Of a DNA stretch of 64,000 nucleotides, positions 18,899 to 29,460 are shown piece by piece (positions within the stretch are counted from its first letter, which is position 1; each line of letters begins with the position of its first letter). The notes below the pieces were generated by a model. The model saw nothing but the letters and a program-made list of their open reading frames with translations. It searched no databases and had not been told where the DNA came from. The translations under genes were made by a program, and so were the position numbers. Location: contig NC_077235.1 in the NCBI RefSeq assembly GCF_027887165.1, positions 17,383,383 to 17,447,382 of the forward strand, read 5' to 3'. Source of the DNA: Monodelphis domestica (lineage: Eukaryota > Chordata > Mammalia > Didelphimorphia > Didelphidae).

Positions 18899-19098
18899 AA
18901 CCTGAAGACCTAGACTCAGAGCAGGTGAAACTTCCAAAGGAGGAAGAAGTATGTGAAGAAGAAGGGAAGAGAGGCCAGTTGTTACAAATCATCAGAGGTT
19001 TGTATGGTGCTGGGCTTCCCTCTGCTATTGCATTTGCATTGGATCTCCCCTGCACCAGTTTACAAGATTCCACCTCCAGCTACTTAAATCCAATTTAA
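18899..19098 (+). CDS. Candidate terminal coding exon of gene C
   Basis: Follows the acceptor at 18897-18898 and is open for 65 codons to TAA at 19096-19098. The first half is strongly acidic and basic (PEDLDSEQVKLPKEEEVCEE), then GKRGQLLQIIRGLYGAGLPS and a Ser/Thr-rich end. A paralogous exon exists at 13977 (shared LELPCSL/LDLPCTSL). Conservation of splice site, frame and residues between copies argues for coding function, but the exons joining it to 15646-15898 are not resolved, and it could belong to a separate transcript. Confidence 0.4.
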
Positions 19099-19199
19099 TG
19101 AAATGGAGGTGCTTGAAAGGAAAATGAAGATGGGGGCCCCTAAACCTCCTGGAAAGTAGGAGAGTTGTATCTTCCTCTCAGTTCACAGTAGCTAGCAAA

Positions 19200-19450
19200 T
19201 CAGCAAAGCCAACTTTAGCCCAGTGGCCACTGTGGCACTGCTGGTTGTGTAGTCACATTGAAAATGACATCCAAATGGGGCACGGGCTTCCCGCTTCCCT
19301 CTGTCACAGTGGGTGGCCTCCACACAGCCTTTTTCACTGATTGCTAGGAGGCCTCTGGCCAATGTAAGAGTTTTTTCCTCTGCAATTCATCACATTGTGA
19401 GGCTGGTCACTAGCCACCATGATGTCGTAGTAGTAACATGGCTTGCTCTT
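19200..19450 (-). pseudogene. Decayed third Ly6/SPACA4-like copy
   Basis: Minus strand, reading from about 19440 down: KPCYYYDIMVAS corresponds to RCCYYCDSTIMG in the intact gene, followed by a region equivalent to the TC..E..CYTGLA segment. After a frameshift near 19350, GLLAISEKGCVEATHCDRG corresponds to the GL..II.KSCMEARFCGRE segment. The second cysteine is replaced (CYYY), the downstream CC...CN motif is not preserved, and frames are broken, so it is non-functional. Its position beyond gene C repeats the alternating gene order. Confidence 0.6.
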
Positions 19451-19559
19451 GTTAACTTTTAAAAACCAGCAAGAAACAGTTATCCTATTCCCTTGAAAAA
19501 CCAAAGTCACAATGTCCTTGGCAACGTTTTTTAAGCTGAGAGAAAAGTAGCACACTGGC

Positions 19560-20200
19560 AGAAATTGGGATAGAACAAGACCTGGGGAGGGAGAGGTTAC
19601 AGGTTTTATAGTATCCTAAAAAGGATGGGAGAGGGCTTCAGGGAGTGTACAAGAAGAGGGACGTTTCTGCCTAGCCACAGAAGATGCTTATCAGCAGCTT
19701 GGAATGTTGAGCAAGATCTTCAGCTCCCAACTCCCACCAAAAAACCCCCAAACTCTCCAAATGGACGGCTGCCAGATTTGGGTCTTAGCTTGAGACCTCT
19801 AGGACCAAGAACTTTGCCACATTCAATCTGCCCTTGTGTCTGCCCTGGTACCCATTTTTATCCATCTGTCTATACTTAGATACCAGTTGTATCTATCTCC
19901 AGCATCAATAGGCCCCCAAATGACTGACCCTGGTCCCCAATGTGTTCCTGCTGCCCCTGGTCCCCCTTCCTATCCCTCTCCCCCATTCCCCAGGCAGCAT
20001 GTAAATTCACATTCTGTAAAAATCACTTTATATAGAGGTCACTTACTTAAAACGATCTAATACTGAAAAAGAAGTATTCAATATAATTTATCTGGCAAGA
20101 GATTATTTGGCCTTTGCTCTGAAACCTTCAGTAAGCAAATACCCACTGCATCCCAAGGCAGCCTAGTCGGCTTTAGGATGGCTCTGGTTTAGAAAAGGTT
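19560..20200. other. Gene-free stretch, nothing recognised
   Basis: Moderate GC with several chance frames. Could hold the promoter of the third Ly6 copy, but no CRE or X-box equivalent was seen. Confidence 0.45.
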
Positions 20201-20214
20201 TCTTTTTCCCCTTG

Positions 20215-21890
20215 ACAAAAAGCTTTAACTGGCCTCATTGCAGTTTCCACTCACTGTCCTGGCTCTGTCCTGTTGGGCCAGACAGAACAAATCTAGTCCT
20301 TCTTCCACATGATTGCAGACAGTTATCATGTCCTCCCAGAGTCTTTTCCAGACCAAATACCGTCAGTTCCTTCAGTCAATCTTATATGACTTGTACTCCA
20401 AGCCTTTCATCATTCTGGCTGCCATTCTTTGAGCACTCTTCAACTTATCACACAAGGGAGGGAATACATCCAAATACAGGAGTTCAGGTGCTACCTGACC
20501 AACGGGGTGTAGAACAGGCCTATCATCTTTGTAATCTCAGAAGCTCTGCCTCACAGTGAAACCTGAAAACTCATTAGCTTCATTGGCTGCTATGTCAAAT
20601 TGCTTACTAGTATGTTTCTTACAGTCCACTGAAACCCTCAGATCACTTTCTAAGAAGCTGCTTGCTATGCTCCTTATACTTGCATCGTTAAGATTCGGAA
20701 TCAAGTGTAAGACTTTACATTTCTCCCTATTGAATTTCATCTCATTAGATTCAGCCCAGAGATCTAAGAACTTGTTAAGATGTTTTTAGATCTCAACTCT
20801 GTCATCCAGTCTGTTAGTAATCCTTCTGAATCTTGGTGCCATCTGGGTGTCTGATAAGCATGCCATCAATGCCTTTATTCAAGTTGCTGACAAAAGTATT
20901 TTATATCACTGAGCCAAGAACAGACCACCAGGGAATTCTATTGAAGATATCTCACCAAGTTGATGTTGGAACAATAACTACTCTTGGAGCTCAGCCATTC
21001 AATCAGTTTCTAATCCACATCTTTTCCAAGAGAATAATTTGAGATACTTTTTCAAACACTTTGCTACTCTGCAAAACTCAGGATCAAGGATCTCCACAAC
21101 AATCACGTTGCCAAAAAAGGAAATGAGATTGCCCTGGCATGATCTGTTCTATTTTTTCCCCATTACTAAGGAGTTAATTCAGAAGAACAAGGTCTCGAGG
21201 CAGAAAAGATGGGTTTGGGTAAGAACTGGATGGGGTACAGGCAACAGCAGTACTCTATAGGACTCTTCACCTGTATTCCATCAACTTCAGTTACTGGTGC
21301 TTGCTCCTACTTCTCAGGTATAGAATGGACTCCCCTCCAGAAGCCAAAATTAAGTTTCCTATGCCCCCTATTCTGTCCTGATTTGGGGCTACTCTCTATT
21401 CTTTTTCTGTGACACCCTCACTCTTATCTGTGGGCATAGTCTGTATCCCTGAGAAGGCATCAGAAAGAGATGCCATAGGGAGGAAGGGAGAACATATTTC
21501 TTCATTCCAGCTTTTATGCCAGTGACTGGCAAACCAATCATAGGGTGGAAGAAACTAGCAATACTGGCTCCTACTTAGGAGCTTCCTGGAAGCTAAATCT
21601 CTAGGTCTCTTCATTAACCGTTTCTTAAGGCAGTAACACTAAAACATTTCCAGTGCCCTTTGAGGCCTGCCTTTCCCTTGAGCACACAGACCTAGCCAGT
21701 CCCATACCGTTCCTTGATCTGACAGCCAGCAAGGATAACATTTCTTCCTCTCCAGTCCTGGGGCACTCTCCCATTTTCCACCATTAAAAAAATTCTTGAT
21801 ACCTTCTCAGTAATCACATTTGCTAGTTCTTGAAACAATAACTGCTGAATTGTTGAGTGGTGATAGTACTGGGGAGTAGAGAGAGCAGAC
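20215..21890 (-). repeat. CR1-clade LINE remnant
   Basis: The text (ggctgccattctttgagcactcttcaac; cattggctgctatgtcaaattgc; tttctccctattgaatttcatctcattagattcagccc; tgtcatccagtctgttagtaatcc; gggaattctattgaagatatctcaccaag) is a familiar amniote repeat. On the minus strand residues such as MKFNREKCKVLHL resemble the C-terminal part of CR1/L3-type ORF2. Heavily mutated and with unrelated sequence mixed in from about 21140 to 21690. Confidence 0.55.
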
Positions 21891-22067
21891 ACTAAAGTTT
21901 GTAAGCATCTGTCTGGCAGACCCCAGATTGCTTTTCAGTCCCTTCCCTTTAATATTCTATTCTCAGGTGAAGGGATTTCTATGGGTTTGGCAGTCTTCAC
22001 AAAGACATGAGATGCTTAACCTCTTAAAAAATTGATTTCCTCTGCAATGTAGCCAGAAGGGCTAAGG

Positions 22068-22535
22068 CAGTGATGGTGAATCTTTTAGAGATCATGTGCC
22101 ATGCAATGCCCCCACTCACCCACCAAGTGCCAAGAGCACCCTGCCAACCCCTTACCCCACACAGGGGAGGAAGGAAGCACTCCAATTGGGCTACTGGGTG
22201 GAAAGGTGGGTAAAGTGAGGAATGTCCTCAACAAGTGTATAGACGGGGAGTGGAGTGGCCTGAGCACTCTACTCCCCTCTAGCTCTGCTGACTGTGAGCT
22301 GCCCACCTTACTCTGTGCTCCAATTGGGCTGCTGGGCAGAGGGGTGGCAGATGTGAAAAAATGCCAGGCGTGATAGAGAGGGGGAAGGGAACAGCTGTAC
22401 CCAAGTCCCTCTGCCTTTCTAGTAAAGAACTCAGGGCTGGGGGTGGGGTGGGGGTGGGCAGCTGCATCCCACAGAGAGTGCTCTGTGCACCATCTTTGGC
22501 ACCTGTGTCATAGGTTCACCATACTATTCTACGGG
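22068..22535. mobile_element. hAT-like non-autonomous DNA transposon
   Basis: Left end CAGTGATGGTGAATCTTTTA and right end (read in reverse) TAGTATGGTGAACCTATGAC form imperfect terminal inverted repeats, both leading into '..GTGCCA'. Inside are two copies of 'ccaattgggctNctgggNgga' (22185 and 22320). No transposase frame. Sequence type fits the hAT MITEs abundant in marsupials; a related fragment is at 29195-29460. Confidence 0.6.
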
Positions 22536-22981
22536 AACAGGTGCTGGCTCAGGAGCCTAAAGGACCTCAGAAGTCAGGGCTAACAAGATATCCTGAAATT
22601 GTTTTTCTTTAAGAGAATATTATGCTTCCTTGAGTTATTTTCTTTTCTTTTGGTTAGAGAATGTCATGTTTAGATCAAAACTGCTGAGATCAGAGTTAAG
22701 AGTCCAAGAAATGTGTCAGCTTGACCTTCTTTCAGATCTGCTCTCCAACACAGCTCTAGTAATAGGTATCTTAGCAACCAAAGGTGCTTTCTGATTTTTT
22801 GAAGGACTCATTGCACTTCTGATAGGGTCCAAGACACAGCAGGTAGCAAGAACAGCAGGGTAGAGGAGAATAGTGAGAAACAGAGATGCCTGACTTCTGA
22901 AGCCCTGTCACAACAGCAGTTCCTTTAGCTTTAGAATCCAGAATTCTTGATGCAGTCTTTTCTTTAAATTAAGCTTATTAA

Positions 22982-23172
22982 GGGAAGCTGGGTAGCTCAG
23001 TGGATGGAGAGCCAGGCCTAGAGACGGGAGGTCCTAGGTTCAAATCTGGCCTCAGACACTTCCCAGCTGTGTGACCCTGGGCAAATCACTTGACCCCCAT
23101 TGCCTAGCCCTTACCACTCTTTCTGTTACACAGTATTGACTCCAAGACGAAAGGTAAGGGTTTTAAAAAAAT
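22982..23172 (+). mobile_element. Marsupial CORE-SINE
   Basis: Full-length copy (gggaagctgggtagctcagtgg ... gacgaaaggtaagggttttaaaaaa) with intact core 'cccagctgtgtgaccctgggcaaatcac'. Its A/T tail abuts the next L1 fragment. Confidence 0.9.
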
Positions 23173-23177
23173 AAATT

Positions 23178-23398
23178 AATTAAGCCTATTTATTTAATTT
23201 AGAATATTTTTCCATGGTTCCATGATTCATGTTCTTTCCCTCCCTTCTTTAATGCCCCCTCCTATAGCCAATGAGCAACTCCACTGAGTTTTACATATGT
23301 TATTAATCAAGACCTATTTCCATATTATTAATATTTGCACTAGAGTGATCATTTAGAGTCTACATCCCCAATCATATCCCCATCAAACCATGTGATGT
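23178..23398 (-). mobile_element. Short L1 3' UTR fragment
   Basis: Minus-oriented L1 3' UTR text (ttagaatatttttccatggttccatgattcatg ... ttagagtctacatccccaatcatatcccc). Only about 220 bp retained: strong 5' truncation. Confidence 0.85.
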
Positions 23399-23399
23399 G

Positions 23400-23790
23400 A
23401 TGCAGTCGTGATGAATCGATGCTGACTCTTTCTAATTTGTATGAACTTTTTAAAATAGTCACCAAAAATCTCTTTAATACTTTAGAGTATGCCTAGGAAT
23501 GAAGGTCAAGCTCATTGTAAGCTTGCATACTTTATTCCCTTTATTGAAAACAGTGTTAATATCTGTTCCTCTCTAATCCTGGGGTATTTCTCTCATTTTC
23601 TATCATCCTTTATATATACCTAGCATTGACTCCATAATCACATTTACCACTTCTCTTAATATCTGATGATATAGCTCATCTGGGCCACATGATTTGAATT
23701 CATCAAGGAAAGCCAAGTAAGTGCTCTCTTCTTATCTCTTTATCCTGGATATCAACTCTGTATTACCCATTTTTATGGTGTCATTTCTAG
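23400..23790 (-). repeat. Second CR1-clade LINE piece
   Basis: 'ctggggtatttctctcattttctatcatc', 'gactccataatcacatttaccacttctcttaatatc', 'ctcatctgggccacatgatttgaattcatcaaggaaagcc' continue the CR1-type repeat of 20.2-21.9 kb, probably the same element split by the SINE, L1 and MITE insertions. Confidence 0.5.
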
Positions 23791-23919
23791 AGCAAGACAT
23801 TCTCCATGGCAGAGAAAGCAGAAGTTACCGTAAGAATTGAATTACCAATTTGTTCTCTCTGTCATTCTTTTATAAAGGTTAAATCAAATCAATAGATAAA
23901 GGTAAGATTTACACATGTA

Positions 23920-25170
23920 CTGCTCTTCTCCAAGCAAGACATCATGCAGAAGACTTTGAAGTATGAAGCTGAAGGTGAGTACATTAAACAACTGACTAGC
24001 ACCCTAAAGTCAAAACTTAACAGGAAGAACACAGAACTCGACATCTATGCAATTAATACTTTTAACATATGCTTTTGGCACAGTACAATGAAAAACAGTA
24101 GAGGTAGATGTCCGATTAAAAATCAGTACAATATTCATGAGATACCAGGCTTAGCACCTTAGAGAAGTAATTATAAAAAGATTAACACTTCCTCATCAGC
24201 AGAGAGAAAGATTATCGACAGATGTTCTCTGAGAACATGATAAACAGGTTCAAAATGTACATAAAGACTTTGGGAACAAAAAGATTTCATACCACAAAGG
24301 AATAATAAAGGAAAAGAACAGGTATATGCCACAGGATTTGATTAATACAACTGAAAGTAATTTCTCTCAGGATGTAGCTTAAGAAATGGCTAAGAAACAC
24401 TAGTGGAATCAGAAAGTGTTACATGTACAGCATCCATGTGAATTAAACCAACAATATGTTGACAGAAAAATATTGAACAAATGGCTGCCTCATGCAGATT
24501 TCGCTGAGGCAATGGAAGGGTTCATGATAATGATTCAGAATCGGGTCACGGACACCAAAAACTACACCACAGGTGACTTGAAGTACAAATGCACATTATG
24601 GAATGAAAACTGGTAACTGAGCCACAATAACATATCACCAGAAGAGGTAGAAATTTCACATATTTCATTTCTTATATCTATAAATAATCATGTAACTAGA
24701 ATTATATACAAGGAGCATACTATCCTTTATAAAAGTAACAGGCAACAAATACCTCTATTATAAAATACAATCCCCCAAATATCTGGGAAAACTCAACAAA
24801 TCAAACATCATTTGAGACAAAACCATTCCCCATAATCAATTAGACACAATTCTCAGCCATAATATTTTAAATCAATGTTTTTAACAAACATTATCATATC
24901 AAACAGCCATTAACTCCAAACTACATGTGATGAAAAGGCTTTCAAAATAGAGACCTAGCTGAAATCTTAACCATGTGGGAATTAGATGAGGTACATATCA
25001 TCTCTCTCATCCTCTACGCCACTAGAATTGTCAAGAACATACCAGTGACTTTAGTGACCGTACAGAAAATAAGCTTACATCTGAATATTCTTATTCAATT
25101 ATAAAAATGCAATAATTTTATACATAGGAGTAACTGTCTTTCAAACCATCACACAGTTATCCCTTCAACA
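23920..25170 (+). mobile_element. RTE-like LINE 3' half, degenerate
   Basis: Plus-strand fragments follow the C-terminal order of RTE-clade ORF2: EYIKQLTSTLKSKLNRKN...INTF (23975-24070), then a W...EAMEGF..MIQNRVTDTKNY segment ending YKCTLWNEN (24476-24610), then ..AEILTMWELDEVHIISLI.YATRIVKN (about 24958-25040). Stops and frameshifts break it. Family assignment is from motif order only. Confidence 0.55.
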
Positions 25171-25824
25171 TCATGGAGGCAGGATTGTAGAACCCATAAG
25201 ATCTGGATAATACATGTAAAGTTTTTCAGCCCTTACTTCATATCAGAAAAGAAGTCTGAATTTTTCTTTTTCTTTTAGGGGTGTTTACAGTACCCTATTG
25301 TAAGTTCTGGGTTAAGTATGCATTTTTGAGATTCTAAACTTTTCTGTGTCAATGGCTTCCACAAACCTCGAAAAACTTTCACTTAATTTCTTATACTGAC
25401 TTGCAATCCAGAGAAACTGAGATAGGGAAAGTCATGATTTGGAAGGGATACCTGTATATAAAATAATAACAGGAGGCCAACTTGTATTTGGGTCATTTCC
25501 GTATGAACTCCACTTGACACGAGAGATGATTTTTCTCTAATAAAACAACAACCCTTACAAAGTCCAACCTTTTCTCCATGCTATTTCTGGTGTGAGAAAC
25601 AGGGAAATAGAGGAATTCCACTACAGTTGTTATACACTGGAGACACAACAGTTTTGAGTCAACTTTATCCCCCTTTCCTCAACATTTGTTTAATTCTTAA
25701 CATTCTTTAATTTCTCTAATTCCATGTATCATGACACTATAAGCATAGCTTGGCAGGAATCCTGAGTGGGGAGGAGAGAGAGCGAGAGAGAGAGAGCGAG
25801 AGCGAGAGCGAGAGCGAGAGCGAG

Positions 25825-25859
<35 letters not shown>

Positions 25860-28020
25860 TAAGACTGTAAGTTGATTCAGATGGCATGTTGTCCACCCAG
25901 CTTGAGGCAATGAACTAAATAGCATTTCTTCATGTTCTAATTGCTCAAAGGTCAGAAATAATAAAAAAGACCAATACCCAACCTGTTAGAAATGCTTTAG
26001 CAAAAATCATCCTGACCACAAGAGCAGACAAACTATGTGTATATATGGAATGGGATGAAAGTAATGTTTTTACCATATGCTAGTACTACATTGTTGAGAA
26101 ATTGAAAACATCTTACCAACTAGAGCCAAGGATACTGCTTTTTGCCAATAATGCCCTTAGCTCCAAGTCACACGAAAGCAATGAAGGGTAAGTTTAGCAA
26201 AAATTTTCCTATCAGTCTCCAGAGTAGATGAAAACAAGACTGGAAGCTTGGAAATTACTTACATATTAAGAAGGAAAAAACCTGAAAAGCACAGATAATG
26301 AAAACTTTCACTAAAGACCAGCTCTGGAAATTTTGCACAATATAGACATAGATGCTAAAATAGTGATGATATTTCAAATTAACAATGAAATGTCATTGGA
26401 ATTTTAAAAACATTTTTACTTTTCTTTTCCTTTTATTTATTCCATATTTACTTTCCTTTTTGATTTTTATTTTCATAGCACAGACAGTAGAAAAGTATAA
26501 CACCAAATTTATAATGTCAAATTCTAAAATACCAAATACCAAGATTTATAATACCAAATACCAAAAGTAGAGGAATTCTTTTTATAAATTTAAAAATTAT
26601 ATAAATTTATAAAATATAAATAGCTCTCTATAACATTACGAATAAACACAGGCTTCCAGAAAATTAGTCAAAAATATGAACACTTTTTAGGTTTCAAATA
26701 TAATATAATATATGGCTGTTGTCATAGAATAAGACTATAGGAGGAAAGATAAACTTGTTAAGGAGAATTCCTAAGACCAGCATTGAATAGCACCATGGCA
26801 AAAGCCACTTCAGAAAGTAACTGAAGACCTGCAGAAAGAAATAGGAAGACTACATCAATTTCAAGTAAGTATCCCCAGTGCAAATGCCTAAAGGCAACAA
26901 AAATGAAACACATGGAACAGAACTTAGAAAACCGAGCATACGAGGGGTATAAAGAACCAAAGGAGCTGGGATGCAACATCACTCTTTTCCACCAAGGCCT
27001 GCTCTGTTCTAAATCTAGGCTTGCAGTTAGAATGAGTTCAGTCCTAAGTGAACCTGACCTGTAAAGAATGAGAGTCTAAATTCTCTTTCCTAACATTCAT
27101 CATCTACCATTAACTCCTACTCTAGCACTTTAGGGACAAAATATTTAAAGCTCAGATATAGGTTCCTGTCTAGGGTTTTCCTAAAAGGGATTCAGAGATG
27201 TGATAAATAGTTTGTTCCCTACATACACAAAGAATTATAAACACAGAATACTCAGAAGTGTTTCTCTGAAAAATTCCAAACTTGAAATAGGATGACTTTC
27301 TAATTACTGCAAAAAGGCATCAAAACATGAGGCAGTTTGTGGGATCGATGATTCGACACTATACATTTCTTCTAGGATCTTCACTGTCTTAACAACTTCT
27401 AGTATGTACATGTCTGCTAGGAATACAGTCAGTCTAGGCTAGTGCTTTTGTTGGCAATTATCTTCAAGTATACTAGAAGAGCTGATGGTAACTCTTTTGA
27501 ACACCATTCAGCTTTGAGCCAGAACCTCTACACCTTAGGAACTCACAAGACAGTCTTCTTCAGGCCTGGACATATCCAATTTATCAGATATTCATTCATC
27601 AAAGATCACAGAAGGACAAAGAAGTCATAGGACCAGACACAAGCTTGAACTCATGCCTTTCCTATCCCATACTAGAAGTCTTGGAGTTATATTATGCACC
27701 CAGAGTGTCACCAAAAAGGGTACACAGAAGTTGTTTCTTCTTTTAACTTTCATGGGGTAGGAGGAGGACTAAAGGATAGCTCATGGTTTTCCACTAAAGA
27801 ACCAGTGCCTTTCAGTGTTGAATCAGCACACAATTAGAAAGAGTTAAAGGTATTTGTCATTTGTGACTTGACCAAAAGCTGTGTTGCATGACTCCCTAGA
27901 GTCCTGTGTTTACTGGGCATAATCTCCATGGGATTGCCCTCTATACTGCTAATTTAACTTCCTCTACACAGAAAATTTAGATAACCCGAATCAACAATCG
28001 AAAGCAAAAGCTAGGAGCAA
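25171..28020. other. Gene-free AT-rich stretch
   Basis: No splice-bounded coding exon or clear repeat family apart from a (GAGAGC)n/(GA)n microsatellite at 25770-25857 and an 'accaaatacca' simple repeat around 26505-26570. Parts may be further old LINE sequence. Confidence 0.45.
25770..25857. repeat. (GAGAGC)n / (GA)n microsatellite
   Basis: A hexamer array GAGAGC/GAGCGA grades into a pure GA run. Responsible for a Leu-Ser repeat frame on the minus strand, not a gene. Confidence 0.92.
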
Positions 28021-28021
28021 C

Positions 28022-28206
28022 TAGACAGTACAGTAGATGGAACACTAGGTCTTTAGCTAGAGCACTAAGAGTTGGGAGATTTGGGTACAAATCTGGTCTC
28101 AGAAACTTCCTGGTTCTGTGACTTTGGGCATTAAATCACTTAACCCCAACTGCCTAGCATTTACTACTCTTTTGTCTTGGAAACTGCAAAAGGTAAGTTT
28201 TTAAAA
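28022..28206 (+). mobile_element. Diverged CORE-SINE
   Basis: Recognisable head (agtacagtagatgg...), core (ctggttctgtgactttgggcattaaatcac) and tail (tttactactcttttgtcttgg...aaaggtaagtttttaaaaa), with more substitutions than its neighbours: an older copy. Confidence 0.8.
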
Positions 28207-28299
28207 ATGACAAGAAGAGAGCAAAAGTTAAATGGTTAAGATGACATGCATGCAAAGAGCATTGAGAATATTTTAACATCCACACAAAAAAAACCCTTC

Positions 28300-28494
28300 A
28301 CTCTGGGGGGTGGTTTGAGAGCCAGACCTAGAGATGGGAGGTCCTGGGTTCAAATCTGGCCTCAGATACTTCCCAGCTGTGTGATCCTGGGCAAGTCACT
28401 TGACCCCCATTGCCTAGCCCTTACCACTCTTCTGCCTTGGAACCAATACACAGTATTGACTCCAAGACAGAAGGTGAGGGTTTAAAAAAAACTT
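28300..28494 (+). mobile_element. Marsupial CORE-SINE
   Basis: Well conserved copy lacking the first bases of the head; 'gatgggaggtcctgggttcaaat', 'cccagctgtgtgatcctgggcaagtcac', 'ccaagacagaaggtgagggttt'. Lies only about 95 bp after another SINE of the same orientation. Confidence 0.9.
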
Positions 28495-29194
28495 CACTAT
28501 GAAGTCTAAATATAAGAAGTATAAAGAATGCATGATAAGCAAAAGAAAATGTTAAGGAAGACATGGGAAATGTCTTGTCATCTACATGATTTTGAGACAC
28601 CAAGCAAGATAAAAATCAATTTGGATCAAAAGTGGAGAAAGCATTACAATATTATTGATAGAAGATAAAAGAGAACGGTTATGCCAGAGGAGGTAACAAG
28701 TACCAACTTCTATGTGAAACAATGAATCAGAGAGCCTGAAAAAGATTCCTAAATATTAACTTAAACACAAAAGATTAACACCAATAACTCCTCTAAATAC
28801 AGGCCAAATAAGTATTACTGTCTATGGAAAGTATTCACATCTTGCATTACTCCCAAAATTTACAAATTCAACCACAGTAATACAAGGAAGGCAAGGAAGT
28901 CCTAGAGATTAATAAAGCATATGGTATTACTGACTATGCCAATTTAAGGGGAAGATAGCAACCTCAATTCTTCCAAAAATGTCCAACTCCACCCAGAAAT
29001 GTGCCAGGAAAAAATCTAAAAATGGTACAAAAAGGAACAATAAGGAATAAAAACCAAAAGCCTAAAGCTCCTCATTCTAGTGCAGAATTATACATGATTG
29101 CCAGAAGCCTGTGAGGGAGAGGAAATGCAAAATATAACTAGGGAGACAGAAAGTAGTATTAACTTTGGTGAACAGGGTTTAAAACGGAATGATC

Positions 29195-29460
29195 TAGAAC
29201 AGTGCTGTTGAAACTTTTCAAGTTCTTATGTGTAAATTGTACATTTAATCTGCCAGTGAGTCCCCTGCATTTCTCCAGACAGTGGAAGAAGAAGTGCTCA
29301 CATTGGGCTGCTGGGTGGAATATGCAAAAAAAAAAATGTTCTCAAGTGCTGTGGAGATGGGAATGGAGCAGCTCTCTACAGCACACTGAGGCACTTGTGC
29401 CACATCTTCACCAACATGGTTCTAGGGTCTTGTCTGCTGGATCAACAGTGGTAGAGTCTA
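29195..29460. mobile_element. Second hAT-like MITE fragment
   Basis: Shares 'cacattgggctgctgggtgga' and the terminal 'ggcacttgtgccacatcttcacca' with the copy at 22068-22535. Left end (cagtgctgttgaaacttttcaag) matches the same terminal repeat loosely. Interior shortened. Confidence 0.5.

Noticed and set aside
20215-21890. Protein-coding exons in the 20-22 kb region
   Set aside because: Text is a familiar amniote CR1-type repeat; the only protein-like piece resembles the LINE ORF2 C-terminus.
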